A stretch of DNA of 10,153 nt, taken from positions 1-10,153 of the forward strand of contig JAUTWY010000174.1 in the NCBI GenBank assembly GCA_030838305.1, given 5' to 3'. A program made the position numbers and the translations under genes. The DNA comes from Acidobacteriaceae bacterium (GTDB taxonomy: Bacteria > Acidobacteriota > Terriglobia > Terriglobales > Acidobacteriaceae). The notes beneath the pieces were generated by a model. The model searched no databases and was not told the origin of the DNA. It worked only from the letters and a program-made list of their open reading frames with translations. Shown here in pieces: positions 1-8,164 of this stretch (position 1 is its first letter; the number at the start of each line of letters is the position of its first letter).

Positions 1-15
1 GGGTGGTTGAGATTC

Positions 16-555
16 TTAATGCCCGCCGGCGGAGGTGAGCGTCAGGTTTGAAAACTCCACCCATTTTCCGGAGTTATCCTTCGTCCGCATCTGCCACTGC
101 CATTGTTTCTTATCGGGGACCCAGCGAAAGATGGTGCGGAAGGGGCCATCCGGATACTCGAAAACAAATTCGATCTGATCGCCGGAGCGCGTGCCATAGC
201 CGAGCGTTTCCGAAAACCGTCCACCGAAGACGTCCAGCCAGTGCGCGACGTAGCGTTCGCTCAGGTTATCGTAGCCGATCATGACGCTGGCTTCGTAAGC
301 CGGAGCCCTCGCCAAGTCCTTTTCGTGAACCTGCAGGAATTGATGGTTAAGCACCCACTGCGCCTCGACAGAATGTTCCACATTCTTGCCGCGTATCGTG
401 CCGGAGAGTTTCCACTGGCCCGCCATCTTATCCAGCAGGTCGTCCTGGAAGGTGCGCCCCTTTTCACTTGACGGAGCAGGTTGCTCTTGGGTGGTGCAGA
501 AACAAGAGATGCAGGAGACGCAGATCGCAAGGATGAGCAGCCTGTGTTTCATCAT
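16..555 (-). CDS. Exported DUF1579-like protein, possible lipoprotein
   Basis: A 179-residue protein of unknown biochemical role. The first ~20 residues form a signal peptide: a short basic start (MMKHR), a hydrophobic stretch, then a Cys-rich end (C12, C15, C18, C20). One of these Cys could be lipidated, but the context (CISC) is a poor lipobox. A polar Gln/Pro/Ser linker follows, then a compact domain opening with DLLDKMAGQW and continuing with VMIGYDNLSERYVAHW and FRTIFRWV. This pattern of alternating Trp/aromatic beta strands resembles the DUF1579 family, which has a lipocalin-like barrel; the assignment is by memory of the pattern. The ATG is supported by GGAG about six bases upstream. 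It begins 52 bp after the glgB stop on the same strand with no terminator visible between them, so read-through from glgB is plausible. It is complete, with its stop near the window edge. A link to glycogen metabolism is not shown. Confidence 0.7.
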   Translation of the reverse strand: MMKHRLLILAICVSCISCFCTTQEQPAPSSEKGRTFQDDLLDKMAGQWKLSGTIRGKNVEHSVEAQWVLNHQFLQVHEKDLARAPAYEASVMIGYDNLSERYVAHWLDVFGGRFSETLGYGTRSGDQIEFVFEYPDGPFRTIFRWVPDKKQWQWQMRTKDNSGKWVEFSNLTLTSAGGH

Positions 556-607
556 GGAACTCCATCTGCTAGCCTCAGGGACAATGGCGCTGCGTTCTAC
601 AACACAT

Positions 608-2533
608 TTATCCCACTTTCAGAAATAATGCCGACAGCGGTGGCAGCGTAAGCTTCAGCGAATAGGGACGGCCGTGTGCCGGTTCGGCTGCGGCATGAAC
701 TCCACCCAGATTGCCCGCCCCAGTGCCCCCGTATTCTAAAGCATCACTGTTCAGCAATTCGCGCCAATAGCCGCCTGCGGGGACGCCTACGCGATAACCA
801 AGCCGGGGAATCGGCGTGAAGTTACAGACAATGAGAACCGTGTCTTTCGCGGATTCACTCTTGCGAAGAAGTGAAATCGTGCTGGTGAGATTGTCGTTGC
901 AATCCACCCACTCGAAGCCCGCGGGGCTGGTGTCAAGCAGGTGCAGCGCCGGTTCACTGCGGTAAGCGCGGTTCAACTCCCCCACCCAGTTCTGCATCCC
1001 GCTGTGATTTGGATATTGAAGCACGTGCCATTCCAGGCTGGTATCGTGCGCCCACTCGCGGACCTGGCCGAACTCATCGCCCATGAACAGCAACTTCTTT
1101 CCGGGTTGAGCGTACATGTAGCCGAACAGCAGACGCAGGTTTGCGAAGCGATCCTTCTCGCTGCCCGGCATTTTCCCGATCAGCGATCCCTTACCGTGAA
1201 CCACTTCATCGTGTGAAAGCGGCAGCACAAAGTTTTCCTGAAACGAATACAGCATGCGGAAGGTCAGTTTGCTGTGATGATATTTGCGGTGAATGGGATC
1301 CTGCTTGAAGTACTCGAGCGTGTCGTGCATCCATCCCATGTCCCACTTCATGCCAAATCCCAGGCCGCCCAGATAAACCGGACGCGAAACCATCGGCCAG
1401 GAGGTGGATTCCTCCGCCGTTGTCTGGATCTCTGGATGCTCTTTGTAAGCTTCCTGATTGAAGCGGCGCAGGAAGTCGATGGCCTCCAGATTCTCGCGCC
1501 CACCGAATTTGTTGGGGATCCACTCGTTGTGTTTGCGGGAGTAGTCGAGATAGAGCATCGATGCCACTGCATCCACGCGCAGACCGTCGATGTGATATTT
1601 GTCGAACCAGAACATGGCACTCGACATCAGAAAGCTGCGAACTTCACTGCGTCCGTAATTGAAGATGTGCGTCTTCCAGTCGGGATGAAAACCCTGCCGC
1701 GAATCGGCGTGCTCGTAAAGATGAGTGCCGTCGAAGTAGGCTAGGCCGTGGGCGTCGGAAGGGAAGTGCGAAGGCACCCAGTCGAGGATTACGGCAATTC
1801 CATGCTGGTGCAGGTAATCGACCAGATACATGAAATCCTGTGCCGTTCCGTAGCGCGAAGTCGGAGCGAAGTATCCCGTGGTCTGATATCCCCAGGAACC
1901 ATAGAAGGGATGCTCCATCACCGGCAGGAATTCCACGTGAGTGAAACCCATGCGCCCGACATATTCCGCGAGCCGCGGCGCGGTCTCGCGGTAGGTGAGC
2001 GGACGATTGTGTTCCTCCGGAACGCGCATCCACGAACCCAGATGAACCTCGTAGACAGACTGCGGAGCGCGCAGCGAATTCTTTTCACCACGCTGCTTCA
2101 TCCAGGCATCATCGCCCCACTGGTAGTCGAGGTCCCAAACCACAGACGCGGTGCGAGGAGGCTTCTCGTGTAGCAAGCCCAATGGATCGGCCTTATCAAC
2201 GCGGTAGCTGTGACGGCGCGACTCAATATGAAATTTATAGAGCGCCCCTTTGGTCACAGCCGGAATGAACCCTTCCCAAATGCCCGAACCACCGCGCGGA
2301 GCGAGCAAATTGGCTCCAGGATTCCAGTCGTTGAAGCTTCCAATCACCGAAACCTGGCGAGCGTTGGGCGCCCACACGCCGAAGACCACGCCCGCTTTGC
2401 CCTCGCGCGACACCAGATGCGCGCCCATGGTTTCGTACAGACGGTAATTGCTGCCCTCATTGAACAGGTAGAGGTCCTGATCCGAGAGGATCGTGATCCG
2501 GTCAGCAGCCGTGGGCGTAGAGGTGTCCGACAT
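608..2533 (-). CDS. glgB: 1,4-alpha-glucan branching enzyme (GlgB, GH13)
   Basis: Cytoplasmic enzyme of glycogen synthesis. It cleaves alpha-1,4 chains and reattaches the piece as an alpha-1,6 branch (EC 2.4.1.18). Domains in order: a CBM48-type beta sandwich (~residues 40-130, with VFGVWAPNA and GSFNDWN), the GH13 barrel (~150-520) and a C-terminal beta domain to residue 641. All GH13 regions are visible: VILDWVPSHFP (region I), DGLRVDAVASM with nucleophile D321 (region II), TAEEST with acid/base E374 (region III), and PLSHDEVVHGKGS with D442 (region IV). The spacing of 53 and 68 residues between the three acids equals that of E. coli GlgB (D405, E458, D526). At 641 residues it lacks the extra N1 domain of the 728-residue E. 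coli enzyme, a common shorter form. The ATG has only a weak GGAA upstream; a TACACT box lies 14 bp before it. It diverges from the GH57 gene, which fits a shared alpha-glucan role. Confidence 0.97.
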   Translation of the reverse strand: MSDTSTPTAADRITILSDQDLYLFNEGSNYRLYETMGAHLVSREGKAGVVFGVWAPNARQVSVIGSFNDWNPGANLLAPRGGSGIWEGFIPAVTKGALYKFHIESRRHSYRVDKADPLGLLHEKPPRTASVVWDLDYQWGDDAWMKQRGEKNSLRAPQSVYEVHLGSWMRVPEEHNRPLTYRETAPRLAEYVGRMGFTHVEFLPVMEHPFYGSWGYQTTGYFAPTSRYGTAQDFMYLVDYLHQHGIAVILDWVPSHFPSDAHGLAYFDGTHLYEHADSRQGFHPDWKTHIFNYGRSEVRSFLMSSAMFWFDKYHIDGLRVDAVASMLYLDYSRKHNEWIPNKFGGRENLEAIDFLRRFNQEAYKEHPEIQTTAEESTSWPMVSRPVYLGGLGFGMKWDMGWMHDTLEYFKQDPIHRKYHHSKLTFRMLYSFQENFVLPLSHDEVVHGKGSLIGKMPGSEKDRFANLRLLFGYMYAQPGKKLLFMGDEFGQVREWAHDTSLEWHVLQYPNHSGMQNWVGELNRAYRSEPALHLLDTSPAGFEWVDCNDNLTSTISLLRKSESAKDTVLIVCNFTPIPRLGYRVGVPAGGYWRELLNSDALEYGGTGAGNLGGVHAAAEPAHGRPYSLKLTLPPLSALFLKVG

Positions 2534-2547
2534 TTTTCCGAGTTTCT

Positions 2548-2553
2548 AGTGTA
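2548..2553 (-). promoter_or_regulatory. Candidate -10 box of glgB
   Basis: Reading the minus strand, TACACT (TAnnnT pattern) lies 14 bp before the glgB ATG. No convincing -35 box is seen about 17 bp further upstream. If used, transcription would begin only ~7 nt before the start codon. This is a motif-only prediction. Confidence 0.3.
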
Positions 2554-2608
2554 CCGGAAGAAGGGTGCCTGCGGCCCTTCGTGATGAGGGCGGGCCGAAT
2601 CCGCATGC

Positions 2609-2614
2609 TAGACT
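2609..2614 (+). promoter_or_regulatory. Candidate -10 box of the GH57 gene
   Basis: TAGACT lies 13 bp before the ATG at 2628, within the 10-mer GCTAGACTAA that recurs exactly at 8928-8937 upstream of gpmI. No -35 box or Shine-Dalgarno sequence is visible, so the transcript would be nearly leaderless (~6-7 nt). The identical 10-mer in a second spacer gives modest support; the rest is inference. Confidence 0.4.
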
Positions 2615-2627
2615 AATTTTTCCGCTC

Positions 2628-4910
2628 ATGCCCGTTCTGCGTTTGATTCTTCTTTGGCATCAGCATCAGCCTTTCTACAAGGATCTGGTGACCGGCGAAT
2701 ATCGCCTGCCTTGGGTGCGCCTGCACGCCCTTAAGGACTATTACGGCATGGTGAAACTGCTGGATGAGTTTCCCAATGTTCACCAGAACTTCAATCTGGT
2801 ACCGTCGCTGATCACGCAAATTCAAGATTATGTGGCGGGCACAGCACAGGATCCGTTTCTGAACGTCGCGGCCAAACCAGCCAAAGACCTAACGCAGAAA
2901 GAGCGCCAGTTCGCCCTGCAATATCTGTTTCAAGCCAACCCCACGAATGTGATTGGGCGCTACCCCCGCTATTGGGAACTGCGCGAGCGTTTCCGCGAAC
3001 ACGGCTATTCGGCCGAGAAAGCGGAAAAATATTTCGAGCCGCAGCACTTCACCGATTTGCAGGTGCTGTCGCAGATCGCATGGTTCGACGAATTCTTTTT
3101 GGAGGACAAGGATGTTGCCGGCCTGATTCAGAAAGAGCGCAACTTCTCTCTCGATGATCAAAGTTTTGTAATCAAGCGCGAAAGGGAACTGCTCGCCAAA
3201 GTCTTGCCGGCATACGCAGACGCCGCAAAGAAAGGATCGATCGAGATTTCGGCGACTCCCTTCTACCATCCCATCCTTCCCCTGGTATGCGATACCAATG
3301 CGGGTGCGGCCTCGTCGCCGGGCTTGCCGTTGCCGCAGAACCGCTTTCGACATCCTGAAGACGCGCGCGAGCAACTGGTGCGCGCCCTCGACCTGCACCA
3401 GCAAGTGTTTGGAGTCCGGCCGAAAGGTGTCTGGCCGTCGGAAGGCAGCGTCTCGGAAGAAACGCTCGCCATTGCCCATAGCCTGGGCATTCAGTGGATG
3501 GCTACGGACGAAGGCGTGCTCGGCCGCAGCACCGGAGTTTTCTTTCAGCGCGATGGCAACGGCCGCCTGCCCGCGCATTTGGCGGAACGGCTTTATAACA
3601 TCCACCGCTATGAGAATGGTCAAACCACGATGCACATGGTGTTTCGCGACCACACGATTTCCGATCTGATCGGTTTCGTCTACTCCGGCATGGATCCGGG
3701 CGACGCCGCAGGACATCTGCTGCACAACATCAAAGAAGCAGCTCAGCCAGTTCTCGCGCGAGGACGTGACGCGGTCGTCTCCGTAATTCTCGATGGAGAG
3801 AACGCCTGGGAATATTATCCGAAGTCTGGGCGGGAATTTTTGCGGCGATTCTACGATGCGTTGCAGCGCGAGGGCGGCCTGGAGGCGGTTACTGTCTCCG
3901 AGGCAATTGACCGCCATCATAACGTCTCGCCTTTGCCGTCGCTTGTTCCCGGCTCCTGGATCAATGCCAACTTCAATGTCTGGATTGGCGCTCCCGAGGA
4001 CAATCGTGCCTGGGACTACCTGTACCACGCGCGCGAATTCTACGCGCAGCACGCAGCCGGCGCCACCGAAGTTCAACGCAAGTTGGCCTTTGAAGAAATT
4101 CTGATCGCCGAAGGCAGCGATTGGAATTGGTGGTATGGTCCTGAGCATCACTCGGCCAATGACCGCGATTTCGACGAGCTCTACCGCAAACATCTTTCGA
4201 ACGTTTATCAGGCGCTGGGTGCGGTGCCGCCAGACTATTTATCCCAGCCAATCACAGCCGGTGAAGTGCGTCCGGCCTTCACGCCGCAGACCGCTTACAT
4301 TCATCCCCGCGTGACGGGCGACAAGGTTCGCTACTTCGAATGGATGGGAGCCGCCATTTTCACCGCCGATCAACGCGCCGGCGCCATGCACGGAAAACAG
4401 TTCCTGCTGGACTCGGTATATGCCGGAATCGACAGCACGTATGTCTATGGGCGTTTGGATTTTGCCGGCCCGGTTCCAGATATGGAGTTCGATCTCGTAG
4501 TGAACCTGGAATCATGGGCCAAAGATGAAGCGCGCGCGCGCAGAATCCTGCGGCTTGATGCCAAGGTGGAAGGACGCAAGCTGGCCGAATGGAAGATTGA
4601 CGGACGCGAAGAGGACTCGACAACCATTTCGCCGAACGGCGAGGACGCCAAAGCCGCTCTTCTGCGCAACTTTGAGTGTCGCGTGCCCCTAAGTTGGCTG
4701 CTGGCAAACCCGGGCTCGAGTGCGAGCCCGCAAACAAGTAGCGAGCTCGCTGGTCAGCCGAAGCAGAGTGCGGCGGCGATCGCCCCAACTAGCAGACTAA
4801 AGCTGCGTTTCAGCCTTTGGCACGACCGCATGCCTGTGGATGCCCTGCCGGTAGAAGGTTGGATTGAGCTGCACTTAGTCAGCGAGGCGGAGCTGGCGTT
4901 AGGAATGTAG
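2628..4910 (+). CDS. Glycoside hydrolase family 57 (COG1449-type amylase/glucanotransferase)
   Basis: A 760-residue GH57 enzyme acting on alpha-glucans by a retaining mechanism. Exact specificity (alpha-amylase, 4-alpha-glucanotransferase or other) cannot be read from sequence. Conserved regions appear in order: WHQHQP (residues 10-15), IEISATPFYHPILP (E206, H214), GVWPSEGS with the expected nucleophile E272, and ILDGENAWEYY with the expected acid/base D389. The later GSDWNWWYGPEH and SANDRDFDELYRKHL segments and a C-terminal beta-sandwich domain (~610-760) are typical of the COG1449 group. There is no signal peptide, so it is probably cytoplasmic and works on glycogen or maltodextrins. The ATG at 2628 puts HQHQP where family members have it; an upstream GTG at 2565 would add 21 unconvincing residues. 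Residues ~694-723 are a Ser/Ala/Pro/Gln-rich insertion encoded by two DNA palindromes. The gene diverges from glgB. Confidence 0.92.
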   Translation: MPVLRLILLWHQHQPFYKDLVTGEYRLPWVRLHALKDYYGMVKLLDEFPNVHQNFNLVPSLITQIQDYVAGTAQDPFLNVAAKPAKDLTQKERQFALQYLFQANPTNVIGRYPRYWELRERFREHGYSAEKAEKYFEPQHFTDLQVLSQIAWFDEFFLEDKDVAGLIQKERNFSLDDQSFVIKRERELLAKVLPAYADAAKKGSIEISATPFYHPILPLVCDTNAGAASSPGLPLPQNRFRHPEDAREQLVRALDLHQQVFGVRPKGVWPSEGSVSEETLAIAHSLGIQWMATDEGVLGRSTGVFFQRDGNGRLPAHLAERLYNIHRYENGQTTMHMVFRDHTISDLIGFVYSGMDPGDAAGHLLHNIKEAAQPVLARGRDAVVSVILDGENAWEYYPKSGREFLRRFYDALQREGGLEAVTVSEAIDRHHNVSPLPSLVPGSWINANFNVWIGAPEDNRAWDYLYHAREFYAQHAAGATEVQRKLAFEEILIAEGSDWNWWYGPEHHSANDRDFDELYRKHLSNVYQALGAVPPDYLSQPITAGEVRPAFTPQTAYIHPRVTGDKVRYFEWMGAAIFTADQRAGAMHGKQFLLDSVYAGIDSTYVYGRLDFAGPVPDMEFDLVVNLESWAKDEARARRILRLDAKVEGRKLAEWKIDGREEDSTTISPNGEDAKAALLRNFECRVPLSWLLANPGSSASPQTSSELAGQPKQSAAAIAPTSRLKLRFSLWHDRMPVDALPVEGWIELHLVSEAELALGM
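4711..4730. repeat. Perfect inverted repeat inside GH57 coding sequence
   Basis: CGGGCTCG and CGAGCCCG form an 8-bp perfect stem with a 4-base AGTG loop. It lies in the part of the GH57 gene that encodes a low-complexity linker, is not followed by a T tract, and is within an open frame, so it is not a terminator. It may be part of a small palindromic insertion together with the palindrome at 4740-4751. Confidence 0.75.
4740..4751. repeat. 12-bp perfect palindrome in GH57 linker
   Basis: AGCGAGCTCGCT is identical to its reverse complement. It lies 9 bp after the hairpin at 4711-4730 and encodes part of the same Ser/Ala-rich linker. Confidence 0.75.
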
Positions 4911-4932
4911 AAGAAAGCTCAGCTGGACCTGG

Positions 4933-4967
4933 AAAAACAAGACGCCGGAAGCTCGGCCTCCGGCGTC
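4933..4967 (-). terminator. Intrinsic terminator of the PAGT/glycine-zipper gene
   Basis: GACGCCGGA (4941-4949) pairs perfectly with TCCGGCGTC (4959-4967) around a 9-base loop. On the minus strand the hairpin is followed by TTGTTTTT, the layout of a Rho-independent terminator, and it starts 18 bp past the stop of the minus-strand gene. On the plus strand, where it would follow the GH57 gene, the trailing sequence is not T-rich, so any action in that direction is weaker. Confidence 0.8.
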
Positions 4968-4985
4968 GTAGAAGTCTTTAAGAGA

Positions 4986-5621
4986 TTACTGCCCCGCGCT
5001 GGCAACAACCGGCGTCATCGCCAGCGGGCGGTTCAGTTCGATTGTGAGGGTCGTGCCTGCCGGCAAAGTGGCAGAACGATGCTTGCTGAGCCAATGACCG
5101 CCAGCCGAACCTGCGCCAACAATCCCACCGATCACGATTCCCGGAGGTCCACCGATTAGGCCGCCGATCAGCATTCCACCCGCCGCGCCGCCACCGGTTT
5201 CCACTTGATCGCGCCGGTCATGACCGGCCCCCTTGAACTCACCCTCCTGGTTGACGTCAGTGTCACGTCCAGCGTTGGTGTCCACTAAGGTAGCATCGAG
5301 AAGAAAACGCTCCCCGCCAGCCAGCACCAGCGTTTCAGGAACGATTTTGATCGTAGGCCGGCCCGAGATACGGCGAGGTTCCGTTACTTTGGCGACACGG
5401 CCTTCAATCTTGGTTCCGGCTGGGATCACTGTCCTGCCCTCGAGCACGACCGGGTGGATCAATTGTGCTTGAAACAGATCGCCAGGCTTGTTGCTGAAAG
5501 TGGCAAGAGTTGTTTCCAGCTTCACCATCAGGGCCGTGCCTGCTGGCACGGGTGAACTGGTTTGCGCAGCCGCCATCGCTGCGACTAGCAAGAGGCAAGG
5601 TAGCACCATCCACTTCTTCAT
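4986..5621 (-). CDS. Exported protein with PAGT motifs and a glycine-zipper segment
   Basis: I do not recognise a named family. The 211-residue product starts MKKWMV and has a Sec signal peptide ending in an Ala-rich stretch (AAMAAAQ, cleavage near residue 20), so it acts outside the cytoplasm. The mature part has three PAGT motifs, each opening a beta-type segment: VPAGTALMVKLETTL, IPAGTKIEGRV and LPAGTTLTIELNRPL. A segment of ~35 residues just before the third motif is rich in Gly with regular small/hydrophobic spacing (GGMLIGGLIGGPPG, then IVIGGIVGAGSAGG). It resembles a glycine zipper that could sit in or associate with a membrane. The start is set by GGAGGAG a few bases upstream; an upstream in-frame start at 5645 would add eight residues before the signal peptide and ignore that site. 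It is transcribed alone, ending at the terminator at 4933-4967, and is divergent from eno. A role in the envelope or in surface assembly is a guess. Confidence 0.75.
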   Translation of the reverse strand: MKKWMVLPCLLLVAAMAAAQTSSPVPAGTALMVKLETTLATFSNKPGDLFQAQLIHPVVLEGRTVIPAGTKIEGRVAKVTEPRRISGRPTIKIVPETLVLAGGERFLLDATLVDTNAGRDTDVNQEGEFKGAGHDRRDQVETGGGAAGGMLIGGLIGGPPGIVIGGIVGAGSAGGHWLSKHRSATLPAGTTLTIELNRPLAMTPVVASAGQ

Positions 5622-5784
5622 ACTCTCCTCCGGTCTTGCAAACACTAAGATGTCGGAATAGTTGTTCTGACTCTAGACCTCGCCGCACCTCCGGGACAAC
5701 ATTCAGCCGGGTTCGGGAACCAGCGAAGGCAAGGGGCTGGAATTTGCTCCCCGCTTAGGAACTGGTGCGGTGACCACTGAGCTC

Positions 5785-5816
5785 GATCACGTGCCGCAAC
5801 TTGCATCCGCTATAAT
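5785..5816 (+). promoter_or_regulatory. Candidate eno promoter with GATCACGTGC element
   Basis: A perfect TATAAT (5811-5816) lies in the spacer upstream of eno. The -35 region has no TTGACA; it holds GATCACGTGC (5785-5794), whose core CACGTG is a palindrome. The same 10-mer occurs 27 bp before a TAGACT box upstream of gpmI. Transcription would start near 5823, leaving a leader of about 150 nt. Lack of a normal -35 box with a palindrome in its place would fit an activator-dependent promoter, which is inference. Confidence 0.5.
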
Positions 5817-5976
5817 CAACGGTTTCGGCAGGCATCGCACGGGAAGAGAGTATCGCGGCATCGGTTCGAACTGACTGGCCGGCGCCTGAGTTTCCGCTCG
5901 GACTCTCCCCCGCACGCGGGTACGCGTGGATGGCGATTCTCAAATCAGTGATTCGATTAAGGATGGTAAGCGCAGC
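5817..5976 (+). other. Long eno leader with a small hairpin
   Basis: The stretch between the TATAAT box and the eno ATG is too long for a simple leader and has no convincing ORF. It contains CACGCG (5913-5918), loop GGTA, and CGCGTG (5923-5928), a perfect 6-bp stem, with no T tract after it. AAGGA at 5959-5963 is the nearest Shine-Dalgarno-like sequence, 13 bp before the ATG, a rather long spacing. No known riboswitch consensus was recognised. Confidence 0.4.
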
Positions 5977-7263
<1,287 letters not shown>

Positions 7264-7288
7264 GGGTATTCAGGAATCCGGAGTGACT

Positions 7289-7801
7289 ATGAGATTGAAA
7301 GTACTGTCGGCATGTCTTCTCGCCTTGGCCATGTGCGCTGGTGCGCAAACCAAGGTTTCGACCGCTCCCGACGCTGCTTCCCGGGAAGACGTCAAGAAGC
7401 TCTTTGACGTCATGGCAAGCCGCGAGCAAATGGCCCAGATGATGCAACAGTTGTTCGCGCAAATGCAGAGTCTGAGCCGCGAGCAGGTGAAAAAGCGCCA
7501 TCCGGACGTTACCGAAGCCGATCTGGCGCGCATGGACCGCCAGTCGGAGGAGCTGATCAAGAACTTTCCCCTCGACGAAATGCTCAGCGACATGGTCCCT
7601 GTCTACCAACGGCACTTTACGAAATCCGAGATCGACGCTCTGACTACCTTTTATGGTTCTCCGGCAGGGCAAAAGTTTCTCCACGAAATGCCCGCGGTGA
7701 CCGCGGAAACCATGCAGGCGGTGTATCCCAGAATTCAGGCAGAGGTCGACGCCGCGTTGAAGCGAGCCGAGGAGAAGAGCGCCGGTGCACCGCAGAAGTG
7801 A
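7289..7801 (+). CDS. Exported DUF2059-domain protein
   Basis: A 170-residue protein with an N-terminal signal peptide (MRLKVLSACLLALAMCAGAQ, cleavage after AGA or AGAQ), hence periplasmic or envelope-located. The middle is helical and rich in Met, Gln and charged residues (SREQMAQMMQQLFAQMQ). The C-terminal half carries the DUF2059 pattern: VPVYQRHFTKSEIDALTTFYGSPAGQ followed by KFLHEMPAVTAETMQ. DUF2059 proteins have no established biochemical role. The ATG at 7289 follows GGAG with six bases of spacing and begins directly with the signal peptide; an in-frame ATG at 7253, inside the end of eno, would add 12 residues ahead of it. The gap to eno is 25 bp with no terminator, so co-transcription is likely. 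A functional tie to enolase is not implied by anything in the sequence. Confidence 0.85.
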   Translation: MRLKVLSACLLALAMCAGAQTKVSTAPDAASREDVKKLFDVMASREQMAQMMQQLFAQMQSLSREQVKKRHPDVTEADLARMDRQSEELIKNFPLDEMLSDMVPVYQRHFTKSEIDALTTFYGSPAGQKFLHEMPAVTAETMQAVYPRIQAEVDAALKRAEEKSAGAPQK

Positions 7802-7817
7802 AGCGTTGTCCTTGGCC

Positions 7818-7845
7818 TTGACTTAGTCGACTACTTAGCTATCCA
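7818..7845 (+). promoter_or_regulatory. Possible old promoter/operator of the TA module
   Basis: TTGACT (7818-7823) resembles a -35 box, with TATCCA (7840-7845) 16 bp later as a poor -10. Between them lies the palindrome TAGTCGACTA (7824-7833), and ACTTAG occurs twice, 12 bp apart (7821-7826 and 7833-7838). Phd-type antitoxins repress their own operons by binding palindromes near the promoter, and this arrangement is right upstream of the antitoxin start. Function today is doubtful because the antitoxin is frameshifted. Confidence 0.35.
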
Positions 7846-7851
7846 AAGTTG

Positions 7852-8086
7852 ATGGAAGTCAATATCCATGAGGCTAAGATGTACTTGTCCCGGCCTATTG
7901 GAGCGTGTTGCTGTTGGCGAGGAAGTCGTCATCGTCAAGGCAGGCAAACCTGTAGCGAAATTGGTGCCCATCAAGTCTTCCCGCCCTCGATTCAAACTGG
8001 GATCGGACAAGGGACAATTTGTCGTCCCCGACGACTTCGACCATTCCTTGCCCAAGGAGATCGAGGATCTCTTTTGGAATGAGAAT
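7852..8086 (+). pseudogene. Phd/YefM-like antitoxin, frameshifted
   Basis: This would be a prevent-host-death family antitoxin, which neutralises a partner PIN toxin and represses the operon. It is broken. From the ATG at 7852 the frame reads MEVNIHEAKMYLSR, a typical Phd N-terminus, and then goes off course at 7894. One base over, from 7895, the protein continues as LLERVAVGEEVVIVKAGKPV and AKLVPIKS, exactly the next part of the family pattern, and then a normal acidic C-terminal tail (FVVPDDFDHSLPKEIEDLFW). One extra C around 7892-7895 explains the break. No stop codon separates the tail from the toxin fragment that follows in the same frame. A sequencing error could also give a single-base shift, but the truncated toxin beside it argues for real decay. 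Confidence 0.8.
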
Positions 8087-8164
8087 CTGCTGGATACGCA
8101 CACGCTGCTTTCGGCGCTCACAGAGAAGTCCAAGTTGTCGTCTCGAGTGAGGGAGTTGCCTCGT
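8087..8164 (+). pseudogene. N-terminal fragment of a PIN-domain toxin
   Basis: LLDTHTLLSALTEKSKLSSRVREL matches the first ~25 residues of VapC-like PIN ribonucleases of the Phd-associated type, including the first active-site Asp in LLDTH. A whole toxin is ~125-135 residues; here homology stops near 8160, where the convergent DinB gene's 3' end begins. The other PIN acidic residues are absent. The usual start Met before LLDTH is also missing: the ATG at 8079 is out of frame, and the fragment is fused in frame to the antitoxin tail. It cannot be an active nuclease. A search of the next few hundred bases by eye found no trace of the missing C-terminal part. Confidence 0.72.

Noticed and set aside
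1274..1744. Plus-strand frame of 156 codons inside glgB
   Set aside because: It is antisense to the GH13 catalytic core, with no domain signal.
2565..2627. Upstream GTG start extending the GH57 protein by 21 residues
   Set aside because: The added residues are not family-like and would overlap the candidate promoter; the family N-terminus begins at the ATG at 2628.
2889..4193. Long minus-strand open frame (434 codons) inside the GH57 gene
   Set aside because: It is antisense to a gene with all GH57 motifs, has no family pattern, and reflects codon bias of the opposite strand.
4711..4730. Hairpin in the GH57 gene as a transcription terminator
   Set aside because: No T tract follows and it lies within a continuous coding frame.
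5622..5645. Upstream start adding eight residues to the PAGT protein
   Set aside because: It would precede the signal peptide, and the strong GGAGGAG site serves the ATG at 5621.
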